A stretch of 64,000 nucleotides of DNA, from the NCBI RefSeq assembly GCF_932276165.1, contig NC_063993.1, positions 1,808,001-1,872,000 of the forward strand, written 5' to 3'. The notes below the pieces were generated by a model. It had not been told where the DNA came from. It searched no databases and was given only the letters and a program-made list of their open reading frames with translations. Positions 1 through 11,715 of this stretch are shown piece by piece; position 1 is the stretch's first letter; every line of letters starts with the position of its first letter. This DNA is from Plutella xylostella (taxonomy: Eukaryota > Arthropoda > Insecta > Lepidoptera > Plutellidae). The translations under genes and the position numbers were made by a program.

Positions 1-2187
1 TACTAGTCATTCCGTTCGCTACGGTGACAAGTCTAGCGCTTGTGTTTGTCACCGATACAATAAGAAAAAGATTGGCCAGATAGCATAGGAAACGTCACTC
101 ATAAAAATCCACTCTCCAGAGTGAATTCAAATCGCGTCGGTTTGAAAGCCAATTTAATAAAAAAAACTCAATTATTCACTGCAACAATAAGCGTTAACCG
201 TTACTGAACGAATGCGATCATAAAAATGATTTTATTGCAATCCGAACTTACCGCTTTCCGGTTTTTCTATCAAAAGTTTTCCGATAAACGTTACAGTATA
301 AGTTACGGTCTATTCTGTGAAATAACACAGAGTGGAGCAAGTTGTCCCGCGGGTGCCAGCCACAGGTCCGCTCCGGTATGGAAACACACAACTGATGGAT
401 GATCGATTGTACAAATAAATTTGACTACCACATTTTGGCTTATGTACTAAAACGTAAACTGGTAACCAACTCATGTTCTAAAAACAAACACTCAAAAAAT
501 GATTAAAGGGATTTCCTTAACCGCGTTACGCTAATTATAACTCTAAAGTATCTATATACAGGATGTCAAGCGTAGTGTGCACAGGATCATCGTATGTGAC
601 TCAGAAAACGCCGGTGTGCCGACACAGTACGCGCTTCAGTTAGCTCTTGAGCCCTATCAGCTTCAGGGATTAAAAACATCCCAAGAAACATCGCACAAAC
701 ACAACAAAATCACGTAATTAGACGAATAAATTAAAGGTGAATCTCTAGATTTCGCAAATAAATCCGTTTTAAGTAATGGCGGGAGTCTTCGAGATGCATG
801 GCTGAAAAACATCTGGCAGAGGACCAGGAGCCATTGTGCCGCTACAAAAGGCTTTAGACCGCGCGGCGAGATATGCATCAGTGCCAAAACGCAGGGTCGT
901 GACAGAAAGACGGCCGGCCCGAGTTAATAAACTTGTTCACCCTGTATCTTGACTTACCACCACTGTGGCCAGAAGCAGTCGACTAATGTTTCAGTGTAAC
1001 TAACATTAAAAATTTAGCGTGGAATTTTCATAGTAAACGTAAAAAGAAGTTTTTTAAATAGTCTATATATTTTTCTCCTGCTGGGCAACGATTTAGACTC
1101 TTTTAGTTTCTACCCATCCCGATCCAAAATTATTATAAGACCAGCAACATTATTTTGAGATAACCACATTCGAACTCGTAGCTTCATACGAACTAGCTTA
1201 GTTTGCTTTACCGACAAAATATTTTATGTATGAAGCATCAAGTATGTGTGGCGGCGGTGTGGCGGCGGCGTGGCGATGCCGTCACGGGGTTTAAAGCAAG
1301 ACGAATGCCGTAAAACGCGTTCTTTGTGGAACACTCCGCGGCTTGATAGATTAAAAACTGTGTGAAATGGAACGCTAAGGATTACAAACGGGTGTTTCTG
1401 AGATGCATAACGTGTAGAGGACAGCGAAGTATGTGAAAGCTTCCTTGTGTAGTCAGCTTTAAGAATTCCTGCGGAAATTTGCATCGTCTAAAAATGCTTT
1501 GGTAGTGACTTTATGACTATGTATGTCCATTGGTAGCAATTCTGAAGCCACTAAATTATCTACCGTTTGAGTGCTACCGTAAATACCATTGTCTGGTGAC
1601 AAAATTTATAGTTTTACTTCAGGAAAATCATGAAATATCGTCGCCCATTATACTCGCGCATCATTGAAAGAAAATCTCGGAATCCACCAATTTTATCAAG
1701 CTTATAACACATATAGAATAGATAATACATTCTTGCACAAAATCACAATAATTACAAAAAGAAAACCACAATTTAAACGGTATAATTGGCGGCCTTATTA
1801 CTAAGAGTAATTTCTAATGATACACCCGCGGCGCATATCCACTGCACATCCGATTGTTGGTGCGACAGGGTCCCCGAGCGCTGCACAGCTGTGTTCATAT
1901 ACACAATTAATTATAACTTACTCAAGTGCTCTAAGTCAATTGCAAGGTTACCGGCTTAGCCTCCTTGCAGAGTGTCTTAAGTTTAGATATTATGTTTTAT
2001 GAAGCGGGTAAAGTTAAAAGTTAACTGGAAGAGAATTCTATTAGCATTAAGTTCGCCTATGTCCAAATATATTATTGTACAATAAATTATTTAGTAAAAA
2101 TTATAATAATAAAACAAGTTTATCTGTTTATTATTTAACTAAACTATCTATATATTTTACAAATAAAAATGATAATAATATAAAATA
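1..2187. other. Non-coding AT-rich stretch
   Basis: No coding exon, RNA gene or complete mobile element could be supported here. Short open frames on both strands lack recognisable domains and look random. A GGC-rich patch lies near 1245-1275. Bases about 33-65 resemble 39062-39095, which suggests a dispersed repeat fragment. Confidence 0.5.
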
Positions 2188-2331
2188 CTGGTCGAGGTAT
2201 CAAGGGACCAGAGGGCTGGCAGCTATCTCAGCAAGCGCATCAGCCTGGCTATACAGAGAGGGAACGCTGCCAGCCTCCTCGGAACCATCCCGGGCGACGG
2301 CAGCGAACTAAAAGAAATATTCTACCTTTGA
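2188..2331 (+). pseudogene. C-terminal remnant of a retroelement ORF
   Basis: The frame ending at the TGA 2329-2331 reads as the tail of a polyprotein. It contains RAGSYLS, then ISLAIQRGNAASLLGTIP, then ELKEIFYL and the stop. I recognise this as a C-terminal end type that recurs in lepidopteran non-LTR retrotransposon proteins; the family name is uncertain. Upstream the frame meets several stops at about 2164-2178, so only about 48 residues survive and there is no start codon. It is a 5'-truncated, dead fragment, not a host gene. The last codons overlap a hairpin that extends past the stop. Confidence 0.6.
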
Positions 2332-2363
2332 TAAACTCCTGTTTATTAAGGGTAGAATATTTC
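2314..2363. repeat. 50-bp hairpin at the end of a retroelement remnant
   Basis: The arms at 2314-2326 and 2351-2363 are perfect 13-bp inverted repeats. The next 10 bp on each side also pair with two mismatches, leaving a 4-base loop. The left arm includes the last codons of the retroelement frame. It could be a structured 3' end of the element. It is too short for a typical insect pre-microRNA. Confidence 0.55.
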
Positions 2364-2562
2364 CAGGCCACTTATCTGTTTTATATCTATAGTTTATATT
2401 TTGTGTAAATCAAGCGTCGACTCCGAAATTTCAAGTTTGTTTACCTGAGTTCTTTTTCATGAAAATTCCTAAATTACACAATAATTTAAAGTGAATTCGT
2501 AAGAAAAACATGCAATAATAGCGGTTCATAATTGACTGCACAAAGATAACAAGATGCAAGAT

Positions 2563-2637
2563 GTGCCGCGTAGCAAATCTCGTAGCACCAAGTTTCGTAG
2601 CAAATCTCGTAGCGCGTAGCAACTTCGTAGACTTCGT
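2563..2637. repeat. CGTAG-rich imperfect tandem array
   Basis: CGTAG occurs about seven times in 75 bp, mostly as CGTAGCAA or TCGTAGCA. A roughly 30-base block is nearly repeated. A second array with the same core lies near 52165-52230. Reading frames across it are low-complexity and should not be taken as genes. Confidence 0.6.
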
Positions 2638-4572
2638 TTAATAACTCGATAGCGCCGGAGCGGAGCGAGTGTGAACTGTGTGAAAATGTTAATAACTGTT
2701 CAAATCTTATGATTAAACGTTCTCGTCATAAACATGTGTCAGGTCTTTTACTTATACGGGACTACTGTAAAGTATCATCAATAATTTACGAGCAAATTGT
2801 TGTTTTGAGTCCCGTAGTCGAGTTGATGTGTTCGTCTGACTGGCACCTTTGCTTCACGAATTTAAAGGCGAGTCAATTAAACATGGTAGGTTAGGAGGAA
2901 GTTAGACTACTATTAAAGAAAAAAACCTTCTGGAACACTCTGTGCGCGGTTTTTGTCATTAATGACCTACAAATCCCTTTTTAATTATTCGTTGGTACAG
3001 GTATAAAATATATCAGTTATAAAAAATACAGTGTAGTAATATAAATAAAAAGTGCATTAAAAAAATTGAGACTATGTTATTTTTATTGAGCGGAATAATC
3101 CCGGACCAATCAATTGTACTATTAGTAAATAGAATGGATAATTGCAATGAATTAATATGAAATTCATTTCATAATTATTTATTCAGTTTAACCTTTTGAA
3201 ATTTTAATAATGATGTTGAGGATTTAATTACATAACAATAATGGTACAATGAATTATAATTATTGCATATCATTACTCTATTCAATTCTTACTCAATGAC
3301 ACACAATTTACCGGACTGCTGTCATATCCTTCAAAGCTATGTAGACATACAATAAAATTTAACGAACAGATTTATCGCTAACTTCATGCCATATAATGGT
3401 AAAAGAAATAACGCAAAAAAACAAGTTACCTCTCAGATTTCCATACACCCCTAATACGCTCGTTGTACACACTTTATGTTTACAAAAAGTTGCTCAACAG
3501 GGGCGCCGAGTTATAAGTTTACCCTAGTTGGGAATTTATCACGTATGAGTTGATGTTTAACTTATCTATTTTAGTGGTAACTCATCTAACTTCATTATAT
3601 ACCGACTTATGTACCTGCTGTGGCGGTAATGTGCTTAGCTACGGTGTATGCCGCGCGTACACTATGTACGCAAATAAGTCAGAGTGTATTAGCTGCCTAA
3701 CACGGGCTATGTTTTCATCCGATTAGAGCCGGCTCGTGTGAAGGGAGAGTCGTTTGTTTGTGCCATTACTCGGTATAAAGCTTCATAGAACGATTGAAAA
3801 TATTACTATTCATACTATGTGAAATGTGGTGAGTTAGATTATACCCAACCACCGTTTTCAGTCGACTGTGAAATGTTGATTTAATTCTGTTCACTCGTCA
3901 AAAAGGCTTACTGTGTTACGAAATAAATCGAATGAACTTTATACAATTATTTCCAGTGTTTTAGGCTATCTATCAAACTCGTTCACTTGTATGTTTTAAA
4001 TTCATGAGTATTTTTACCTCTGAAGAATTCTTAAAAAATCAAACTTACCCCATTAGGATCGTTTGAAAATCAACAGGCAGATAAATAGCCGGCCGCCTTT
4101 CCTCAAAAACAAGTGAATCTAATTACACTTCTGATGCCGAAGGTGAAAGCCGCAAATGGATGAGGGTGTGGAGTCGAGGAGCAGCGCGGCTCGAGACAGA
4201 CGACCCGCCCTTGATGGATGGACCCGCCAGATAGACCCCCCCTTCTTTGTTTCCAACCGTGAATGGATATACGAGAGACAGGAAAAATTGTAAGGCCCTC
4301 CGTAATAGGTTTGAGAAGCCGACCTACATGTGTTTCGGGTCGCCATTTACAACGAAGATTTCTTCTTTATGTCACTTCGTTTGTCGCGTAGTTTTCGGTT
4401 TCGGCTTCAAAATGATCCTGAAACTATTTTTCAACGGAATTTATCAGTGTTATACATATAATGTAGATTATCCTTCTGAAACAGGATCGATGAAAGAAAT
4501 TCAATTTCTAAAATCTTCTTTATCAATACAATATTATCGCGCCTGTGGTGTGAGTGAAAAGCGCAGATTAGT
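2638..4572. other. Non-coding stretch, no supported feature
   Basis: AT-rich sequence with small random frames. No splice-bounded exon, tRNA, repeat array or inverted terminal repeats were recognised. Confidence 0.45.
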
Positions 4573-4650
4573 TCCGCTCCGCTATTAGTCCAGCGGTAAT
4601 AAACGCTTCGCAGCGAAACCTCGCTTGCGGTTCGATTCCCGGAGGGGACG
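4573..4650 (+). repeat. tRNA-like module (SINE head or tRNA pseudogene)
   Basis: The segment has a B-box match GGTTCGATTCC near 4628-4638 and an A-box-like TAGTCCAGCGG near 4586-4596. The ends TCCGCTCC and GGAGGGGA pair with one mismatch. The spacing and the T-stem do not make a proper cloverleaf, and the anticodon arm cannot be assigned. It is therefore more likely a degenerate tRNA-derived SINE head or a tRNA pseudogene than a working tRNA. Confidence 0.5.
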
Positions 4651-4840
4651 AGATTGTACATTTATTTGTTCGAGCCGAGCCCGTGTTTTCCTGCTATCAA
4701 AGGGAAGGGATCAAATCGAGCGCTTGTATTGTTAGGACGTCATTGTTTATGTAATTATTGTTGGGCTGAAGGGTCGTCAGCTGTCAGGAGCACGAGGCCG
4801 ACATGTTGGTAACGAATGATATTTGACACTCATGCGGTTA

Positions 4841-4861
4841 CCGCGACGACGACGACGACGT
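4841..4861. repeat. GAC trinucleotide microsatellite
   Basis: A run of about six GAC/CGA units in an otherwise unremarkable stretch. Confidence 0.6.
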
Positions 4862-7358
4862 GAGAGTAAAATATGTTATTGTCTCAAGCCAAGCCACCGC
4901 TCTCTCGGTATGTTAATGCGCTCGTGGAGGCATTCCTCGACTTACTTATTCACTTTGATTCCACACGCGTCGGTCGGAACTATTATCCGTACAAACTCCG
5001 GAATTCACGAGTGCTTCATCTAAATTCCCAACTGAATTACGCCAAAAAGCACATAATAAAACAAGTCTTCAAGCCACGAACATAACCGTAAAGTTGTTTG
5101 AAACATAAACAATAAACTTAAAATGGTTTGTTATTAAAAACCACCGCCAACGCAAAATAACCAATTAAACTCCGTAATAAAAGAGCAAACAAAATCACCG
5201 ACAAATTTGCATCTAAAAGCTACCTTATTAAATGTAAACAATTCATTGTTTGAGGTGAAAAATTTGCGAAATATCCTTTCAATAGAAGAAGCGAGGCGAG
5301 GCTTTGTCGGCGGGGCATTGTGCTCGCGCGCTCCTAAATCTATCTCCGTACAGTTTTGCATTAGCCCTTAATTGATTTTCTCTTTATTAAAAGTGCGCCG
5401 GAGGCCGGGCGCCTTTGAAAACCTAATCAGCTTTTTGTTGAGTGTCAAATGGAAGGTAAAGGAAAAGTTGCTTTGGAAATAACTGAAAACCTCCGCCAAA
5501 CTCCTAGTCTATTCGACGCTTTGAGGATAATTCTCATAAATTTATAATACTTAGGGCAAAGTCAATACAATTAATTTTGTATCTGTGCAAGTGTGGTGGT
5601 TCGAGGAACAGTAATTTTCAATATTAATTGGTGAGCGTTAAGTAAATAAGGTTATCAATTTAATATTATTTTGAGCAGACCCGGTGCCATTTGTGCAAAT
5701 ATTGCTTTTGATTAAACAAGAGTTTGTTTAATTATCACTGTATTTCTATCCACGTTGGAATATCAAACACTGACCGTAGTTCCGCTAAAATTGTTCATTG
5801 ACTTAACGAGATCCAATATATCGATCCACTTCACACGGCAGCCAGTAGGTAATATTAATTTACAATCATTAACAACTAATAGTTACTCAACTCTCCAATT
5901 GCAATATGTACCTATTATGTTTGGAATGATTCAACATGTCATGCACTAGCTAATGCCCGCGACTTCATTAACACCACGTTCAACATTTATATTTTCTCTA
6001 CAATGTACCTAGATTACATGCATTTTCTTAGTGAAAAGTGCATTAGAACATAAATTATAGGCAAATATTCTTTTAGCCTTACTTTACCACCCTTAGGTAC
6101 TAACTATATTATCATAATCATACCTTAAAATACAAACCGACTGATTTATATCTAGGCAAATGCTCTTATGCACCTAATAAAGGATACATAAATATAAATT
6201 TCTCCAATATAATTGGTGAACATTGCTGATACGTGTCATATACAATACATGAATCTACTCAGTTAGTTATATTCTAAATACATTTCATGTTGATTATACA
6301 ATTATACGTTCAGCATAAATTTATCTGATTACCCTACTCACAGACAGTGAATCTATTCTCCTCCTTGAAAGACAGTCGCATACAAATCGCAAACTCATTT
6401 TATTTTTTTTGTCATTTTCCATTTAGACCAGTACCCGTATCACGAAAATTCGAGCTAACGAATAGAATCGAATGCGAGTGCGACTATTGTCAACTTGACA
6501 GCACTTTCGTACACTTTTTACCTTTCGAATGAGTTTCGAAAAGAATGACCACTGAGTACATAATATTATTCTGACAATGACCTATGGAATGATAGCTGTC
6601 AAACTTTCGCAAATCTATACACCGCCATTTTGTTGTTGACAGGTTGACAGCACTTTCGAATAGACTATCGAATAGAATGTGCTGCGTTTTTTCCGGATCG
6701 CTCTACAGGTACGCGACTTTTTCGAGTGTCCGACAATTTTTTTATTAATATTGTGTTAATGCATTTAATAGTTGATTATTTGGAAGTCAACACGTTTAAT
6801 ACAATATGCCAGTTTATTAATCTTTGTTCAGTTTTCGATGTTGAGAACTGGATATTATGAATTTATTTGCTATGAAATGGGGTGAGCGTCGCATTAAAAA
6901 AAAAAAGTTTCTGAGACCTTTAAGGGAATAAATCCAGTTTTACGGTTGCATAATGGTCGCACAACTGTGTTTACGACATGAGAATCTAAGCTCAGGCAGT
7001 CTACAAGTCGTCGGCAACTATATCCCTGATGTAATTTACCAATTTGTCCTCGTACAAAGCTACTCGTACAACTTTAAATCAATGTAATCGCAACTAGAAA
7101 GGACAGAAAGTTCGACGGATTCCTACGTCTGTGCGGAGACCGACTCGCGAATCGAATTTCATTACAGCCGTTCGTCTGAAGACTGTCGTTCAAAGGGCCT
7201 AGTGGGAGTTATTTTTACCGTTGCAGTAAAAATAGGGAGGTCACTCTCTAAATCGACGAACGAACGAACCAGAATTGTCGAACCAATTTGGTAAGCGCTC
7301 TAGTTTTGTTTTTCCTAAGTCCGGACAGCTGTACTAGCTAAAGAGCCAGTGGCATCTG
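4862..7358. other. Non-coding stretch, no supported feature
   Basis: No recognisable exon or RNA gene. Open frames at about 4870-5085 and 5755-5949 have no family signature and no splice context that I could support. Confidence 0.45.
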
Positions 7359-7415
7359 AACCCCGGTGGCGGTATTGAACCCCGGTGACAGTATTCAACC
7401 CCAGTGGCCTGCAGA
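7359..7415. repeat. Three copies of a 19-bp tandem repeat
   Basis: Units start at 7359, 7378 and 7397, each beginning AACCCCGGTG or AACCCCAGTG. The period is exactly 19 bp and divergence rises in the third unit. Confidence 0.75.
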
Positions 7416-8934
7416 GTGGCCGGGGCTGCCGCGGGTCTCCTGGCAGAAGTTTTAAGGGCACTGCAGAACCTTGTTACAGAACTAAGTCAGGTCGAATTCA
7501 ATTATTGAAGTCCAAGTGAAATTTGGCCGATGGTTCCCATCTGGTCCCGAAGAGTCATAACTCGGGGATAAGTCCTTTAAGATGATACCTATTATAACTT
7601 GCCTACTTCCCGCAATTTCAGGGACTGCTCCTTTCGGCTGGCCTTCCGTCGCTGTTTTTATCATTATTTACTTGTATTTTAGTTGTTAGGTATATGTATG
7701 TCTCGGTTTTGATTTATGAAGCTCTGTAAATTCACCATCGTTGAAGAATATGTGTTCAGAAACACACTGTTTTTTATGTCTATTGAAGTACCAGTTACCG
7801 AGGTTCTACTGTATTTATTTGTATGGGTATGAATGTTAATACATAGATACCTATAGGATATATTTATGACTTGCGTATAGTTATCAGTGACGTTGCTTGG
7901 TCAAAAGTATTTAATTTTAATTTCGTAAAAAATACTATCCTTGTTGAGTGTTTTGTATTCGATTTAATTAGCCTTATTTTTCATTCTACCTCTAACAAAG
8001 TAATTGGTATTCCAAACAGAAACTTGTATAATATAATAAAGTTAATTTGTTTCAAAGTGTAGAAGAATTAATATTATCTTCTAAGTAAAAAGTTGTCGCT
8101 TATTCTGTGAAAAATTAAGGTGAAAAATATAAAATCAAAAGTTGGAGGATGTTGGGCGGAGTTCGCCTTTGCGCATAATTTTTTATCCACTGTAGAAGCA
8201 AAATTAATAAAGAACTTTGTCAATAATCTGGTGGTTGTTGTAAGTAGCTATATAGTTAAGCCGGGTAAACATTTATCTGTGATCGGGCGAATGGTATTTT
8301 AATACACATTAGTACTTAAAATATATTGTTATATACTTACTCAAACATATCAATTCTTGACGCAAAAGTCATAGTTTTTATTAAGTGTCAGATATTTCAG
8401 TAACCTCACTCATTCATTAGGGACAAAGTAAAATCGTATTAACTATAGTTTAGTATACCGGGTACCTACATAGACTTTCACCTAGTTGGCTTGGCTACGC
8501 ATGGCTTACGCATGGCTGGCGGGATGACGCGGGCGCACTGAACGGGTCGCGCCCGGATACTGAAAAAATATATTTTACGCCGCTGCAGGCTGTGGGTGCC
8601 GTTTCATAATGGCTTATACCCACCTACATAATATAGGTATATAATGTATTCGCGATATCCGGACCGGCTACCTACTTACTATACTGACGTACTTTTATTT
8701 AAACTCTTATCATATTATGTTATGCATTTATATTGTACCTATTGTATTATTTATCGTTTATTAATAAACTTAGTATTATGCGTCTTATTATTTATAAATA
8801 TATATATTTTACTTAATGTACCTACTTACTTATATCTACTTATACACCTACCTAGCTTACTCAAATATACACACATTCCACACATACACACATACACACA
8901 ACACAACACAACCCATCCTAATTAATATACCTCG
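7416..8934. other. Non-coding stretch with low-complexity AT and CA-rich end
   Basis: No gene supported. The end of the block, about 8865-8915, is rich in ACACAC and ATACACAC steps. Confidence 0.45.
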
Positions 8935-9163
8935 CGTTCGTGACTGAGGTCACAACACTAAGGGCCAGCTGAAAACCAGCGCTGTGGCCACAGCACACGC
9001 TGAGCTGGTGCCTTTTTGACGCTCTGGACAGCAACCTTGTTTGTTTATATTGTATTATTTTCTGTTTTTTCATATATATTTTTTGTAGTATTCTTTTGTT
9101 CTTTTTGTTTCTGTTTTTATTGTTCAGTGTGTCAAATAAATGTTTCTTTCTTTCTTTCTTTCT
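8935..9163 (+). mobile_element. 3' end of a LINE with TTTC tail
   Basis: The sequence has a GC-richer body with CCAGCGCTGTGGCCACAGC-like words, a T-rich 3' UTR, a polyadenylation-like AAATAAATG near 9134, and then a TTTC microsatellite (about 9143-9163). This arrangement matches a common lepidopteran non-LTR retrotransposon 3' end, recognised from memory. No reverse transcriptase frame remains, so it is severely 5'-truncated. Confidence 0.6.
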
Positions 9164-10914
9164 AGTTTACTGATAAAACCCCACCCCATTCACCTGTATC
9201 AAATTAACCAAGTATGTAAGCTGTACGTAAGTTGGGTATTTGGCCGTTTACGGGTCAAACCACACTCTGTGGAATGATTAAAGTTACGGGACCATAAGAT
9301 TTAGCAGAACATTTACCCTCAGCGAGTATATTTGAAGCAATGTTATAATAACGACCCACGCCAGCCTTCGTATGATAGGTTTGTGGTGTAGTAAACTACC
9401 TTCCCCCCTTTTATTCAAGGAAAGTAAGCGTTTCTAAAGCGTTTCCAATTCGTTTTGCATTTTTGTGGCTTAAGCCTGAACGTACCTACTTACCACGAAT
9501 ACACTTTTTTTGTTTAAAGAAAAGATAATATTTCATAGCTGTATTCAAAAAGAAATTCATGGATAAGCCAAAAGTGCAAAACCTTCAGTATTCCCCAAGT
9601 GTGTCATGTTTAATTGTAGCCTAGTGTTAATTCTGCCAATCTAATAGATGACCAGCTGGACCAAGCTAAGATCAATAAAACGACCACCCGATGCGATCGT
9701 CGGAGGATAACGAGAGCCACAGCGCCCTAAACACGTAATGAAAACGCCGCAGAAACCCGCTCAAACAACACTAATAAACGAGTAAGCAGCAGGACATTTC
9801 TTAATTAGTACACAAAAGAAATGACGGCAAAAAGTGCCGAGGCCCAGTTTCTGACATGAGCAAATCTAACAAACCATTTGCGCCGTCACAGCTCGAGTGT
9901 TGCATTTCATACTCAACTTCTGCTTTAAGTACAGGACTTGACAGTTCTACTACTAAAACTAAGCCGCTGTCAAATACCTTATAAATAATTATGTCATAAA
10001 TAGTTTTCTAAAAAAATATGGCGTCGTCATATAACACTTTTTTATTTAAACTTACAAGCTCACACACATATTCTGCTAAGGCCGTGCCATTTGCTTGCTC
10101 ACAATAGCTCTATGTGAAATGTCAAGCACATCTCGCGGCCTGTCCCTTTGCCTGAATAAAAGTAATTCTAAGGCATTTTACTGCTTCGGAATCTTGTAAG
10201 ACCTTTTTATAGTTCGCAGGGGATTGCCGCCGTTTTGTTAATGTAATGGCGATGTCAGATCGTGTCAGTTGCAGATCGTAGGGACTAATAATAAGGTTCA
10301 TTATTACTAAACTTTTCCAGCATAGAACAAAGCTATATTTTTAGTTACTTACGATTTAATTTATTGTAATAATTCTGGGTAGGTACATGTAGGACACTAT
10401 TGTATCTAGGTGATAGTAAAAAAAACATTATTGAATGCATGCAACACCAAAAAATTATTTCAACATTATTATAACAAACACAATTTTCAAATAAGTATTT
10501 GTTGAAATTAAATCGAACGAAGCTTTTAACTGAAATTTTCAGTAGAACGAGGAAGAAGAAATCTCTTCTCGTTAGAGGCTAAAAGGTTTTCGCAATGTAG
10601 CGGTACCTATGAAAAAGTTAAATACGGTTAATTATTCAACTAAACGAATATAATGTTTCGAGAAATATTGGTTAATTTAAATATAATCATGCTTAGATAT
10701 TAATTAAATCCAGCTACCTACTTTGTTTTTAGTTAATTAAAAGCTTTCTAGGTTTAATTTAATAGTAGAATATATTAAATTGGTATGTGATTGATTAGAC
10801 TGTATCAAAAAGGTCACAGTTTATTGAATTAATTACAGAACTTAGATTTACTAAAATATACGAGTTTAATTCTTGTCGCCCTATGTGGTGAAAATTTGAT
10901 AGCTTTATGTGTTT
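9164..10914. other. Non-coding stretch, no supported feature
   Basis: AT-rich sequence with no exon, RNA gene or paired terminal repeats that I can support. Confidence 0.45.
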
Positions 10915-11095
10915 ATTCTGGTAGCTCATAACTGAGATACGGGTTCTATTCCCAGCGCTGATATTAATTGCCAATGAGATCTTTGGTATTTGTGTGTAAT
11001 GCACCTATATGTGAATTGTGCCAGTTCGGTGAAGGAAAACATCGTGAGGAATCCTGGACAATCTGGGCATCTAGAAGAAGTCTACCAGCTTTCAC
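10915..11095 (+). mobile_element. tRNA-derived SINE
   Basis: A degenerate tRNA-like head (GGTAGCTCA..., then the B-box-like GGGTTCTATTCC near 10941-10952) is followed by a body containing GTGAAGGAAAACATCGTGAGG and GGAATCCTGGACAATCTGGG-like words. The GGAAAACATCGTGAGG block is a hallmark of a widespread lepidopteran SINE. The copy is diverged and its ends are not sharply defined. Confidence 0.65.
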
Positions 11096-11636
11096 TATAT
11101 TTTTAGTAACTGTACATAAAAGTGCTACATAATCCTGGATTTGTGATCAGATTATGACTGTATACATCACCTGTATATTTGGCTAACCAACTGGCACTGT
11201 GATTATGTCGTCAATGTAACATTTTATGGTCTGCGTAACGTTTTAATCCTCAATAATGAGGTGGGACGTTTGAATGACGTTGTTTTATCCAGTATATAAT
11301 CTGGTGGTGTCTGCCGTCAGCCCCTATTCCCCGCATCGTGTCACGCGGCCGCACTGGCGTTCACCTCTATCCTTCATAATAATATTTAACGTGTTCGAAG
11401 TTGAATACGCCTGAAAAGTTGGTAATGACACTTTAGAGCCATAGCACAAGATGAATTTGAAACAAGCTAACGCGTATCAGGAACGCGCGTCTTCGACGCC
11501 ATAGATGTTTATAGGTATAGTTGCGTTTGCATACATAAAGCGTGTAGACTTACTTCGAAGCAATACAATCATATAGACAGCTACACAGAAAGTTGCAAAA
11601 CAATAAAAAAATCTAAAATAAATAAATATAAACATG

Positions 11637-11715
11637 TGGGGACATCTCACACACGGCCATCCGACCCCAAACTAGGCAGAGCCTGTGATATGGGTATCGG
11701 ACAGTTGATATAAAA
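11637..11715 (+). mobile_element. SINE body fragment (CATCCGACC family)
   Basis: Contains GGACATCTCACACACGGCCA followed by CATCCGACC, AGGCAGAGCCTG and GGGTATCGGACA. The same body occurs in reverse at about 35830-35930 and in direct orientation at 22058-22115. The tRNA-like head is missing here, so this is a partial copy. Confidence 0.7.

Noticed and set aside
557..945. DNA transposon with TACAGG(A/G)TG ends
   Set aside because: The mirrored words near 560 and 940 are too short and diverged, and no target duplication is visible.
4573..4650. Functional tRNA gene
   Set aside because: The B-box is good but the D, anticodon and T stems do not form a standard cloverleaf; kept as a tRNA-like module.
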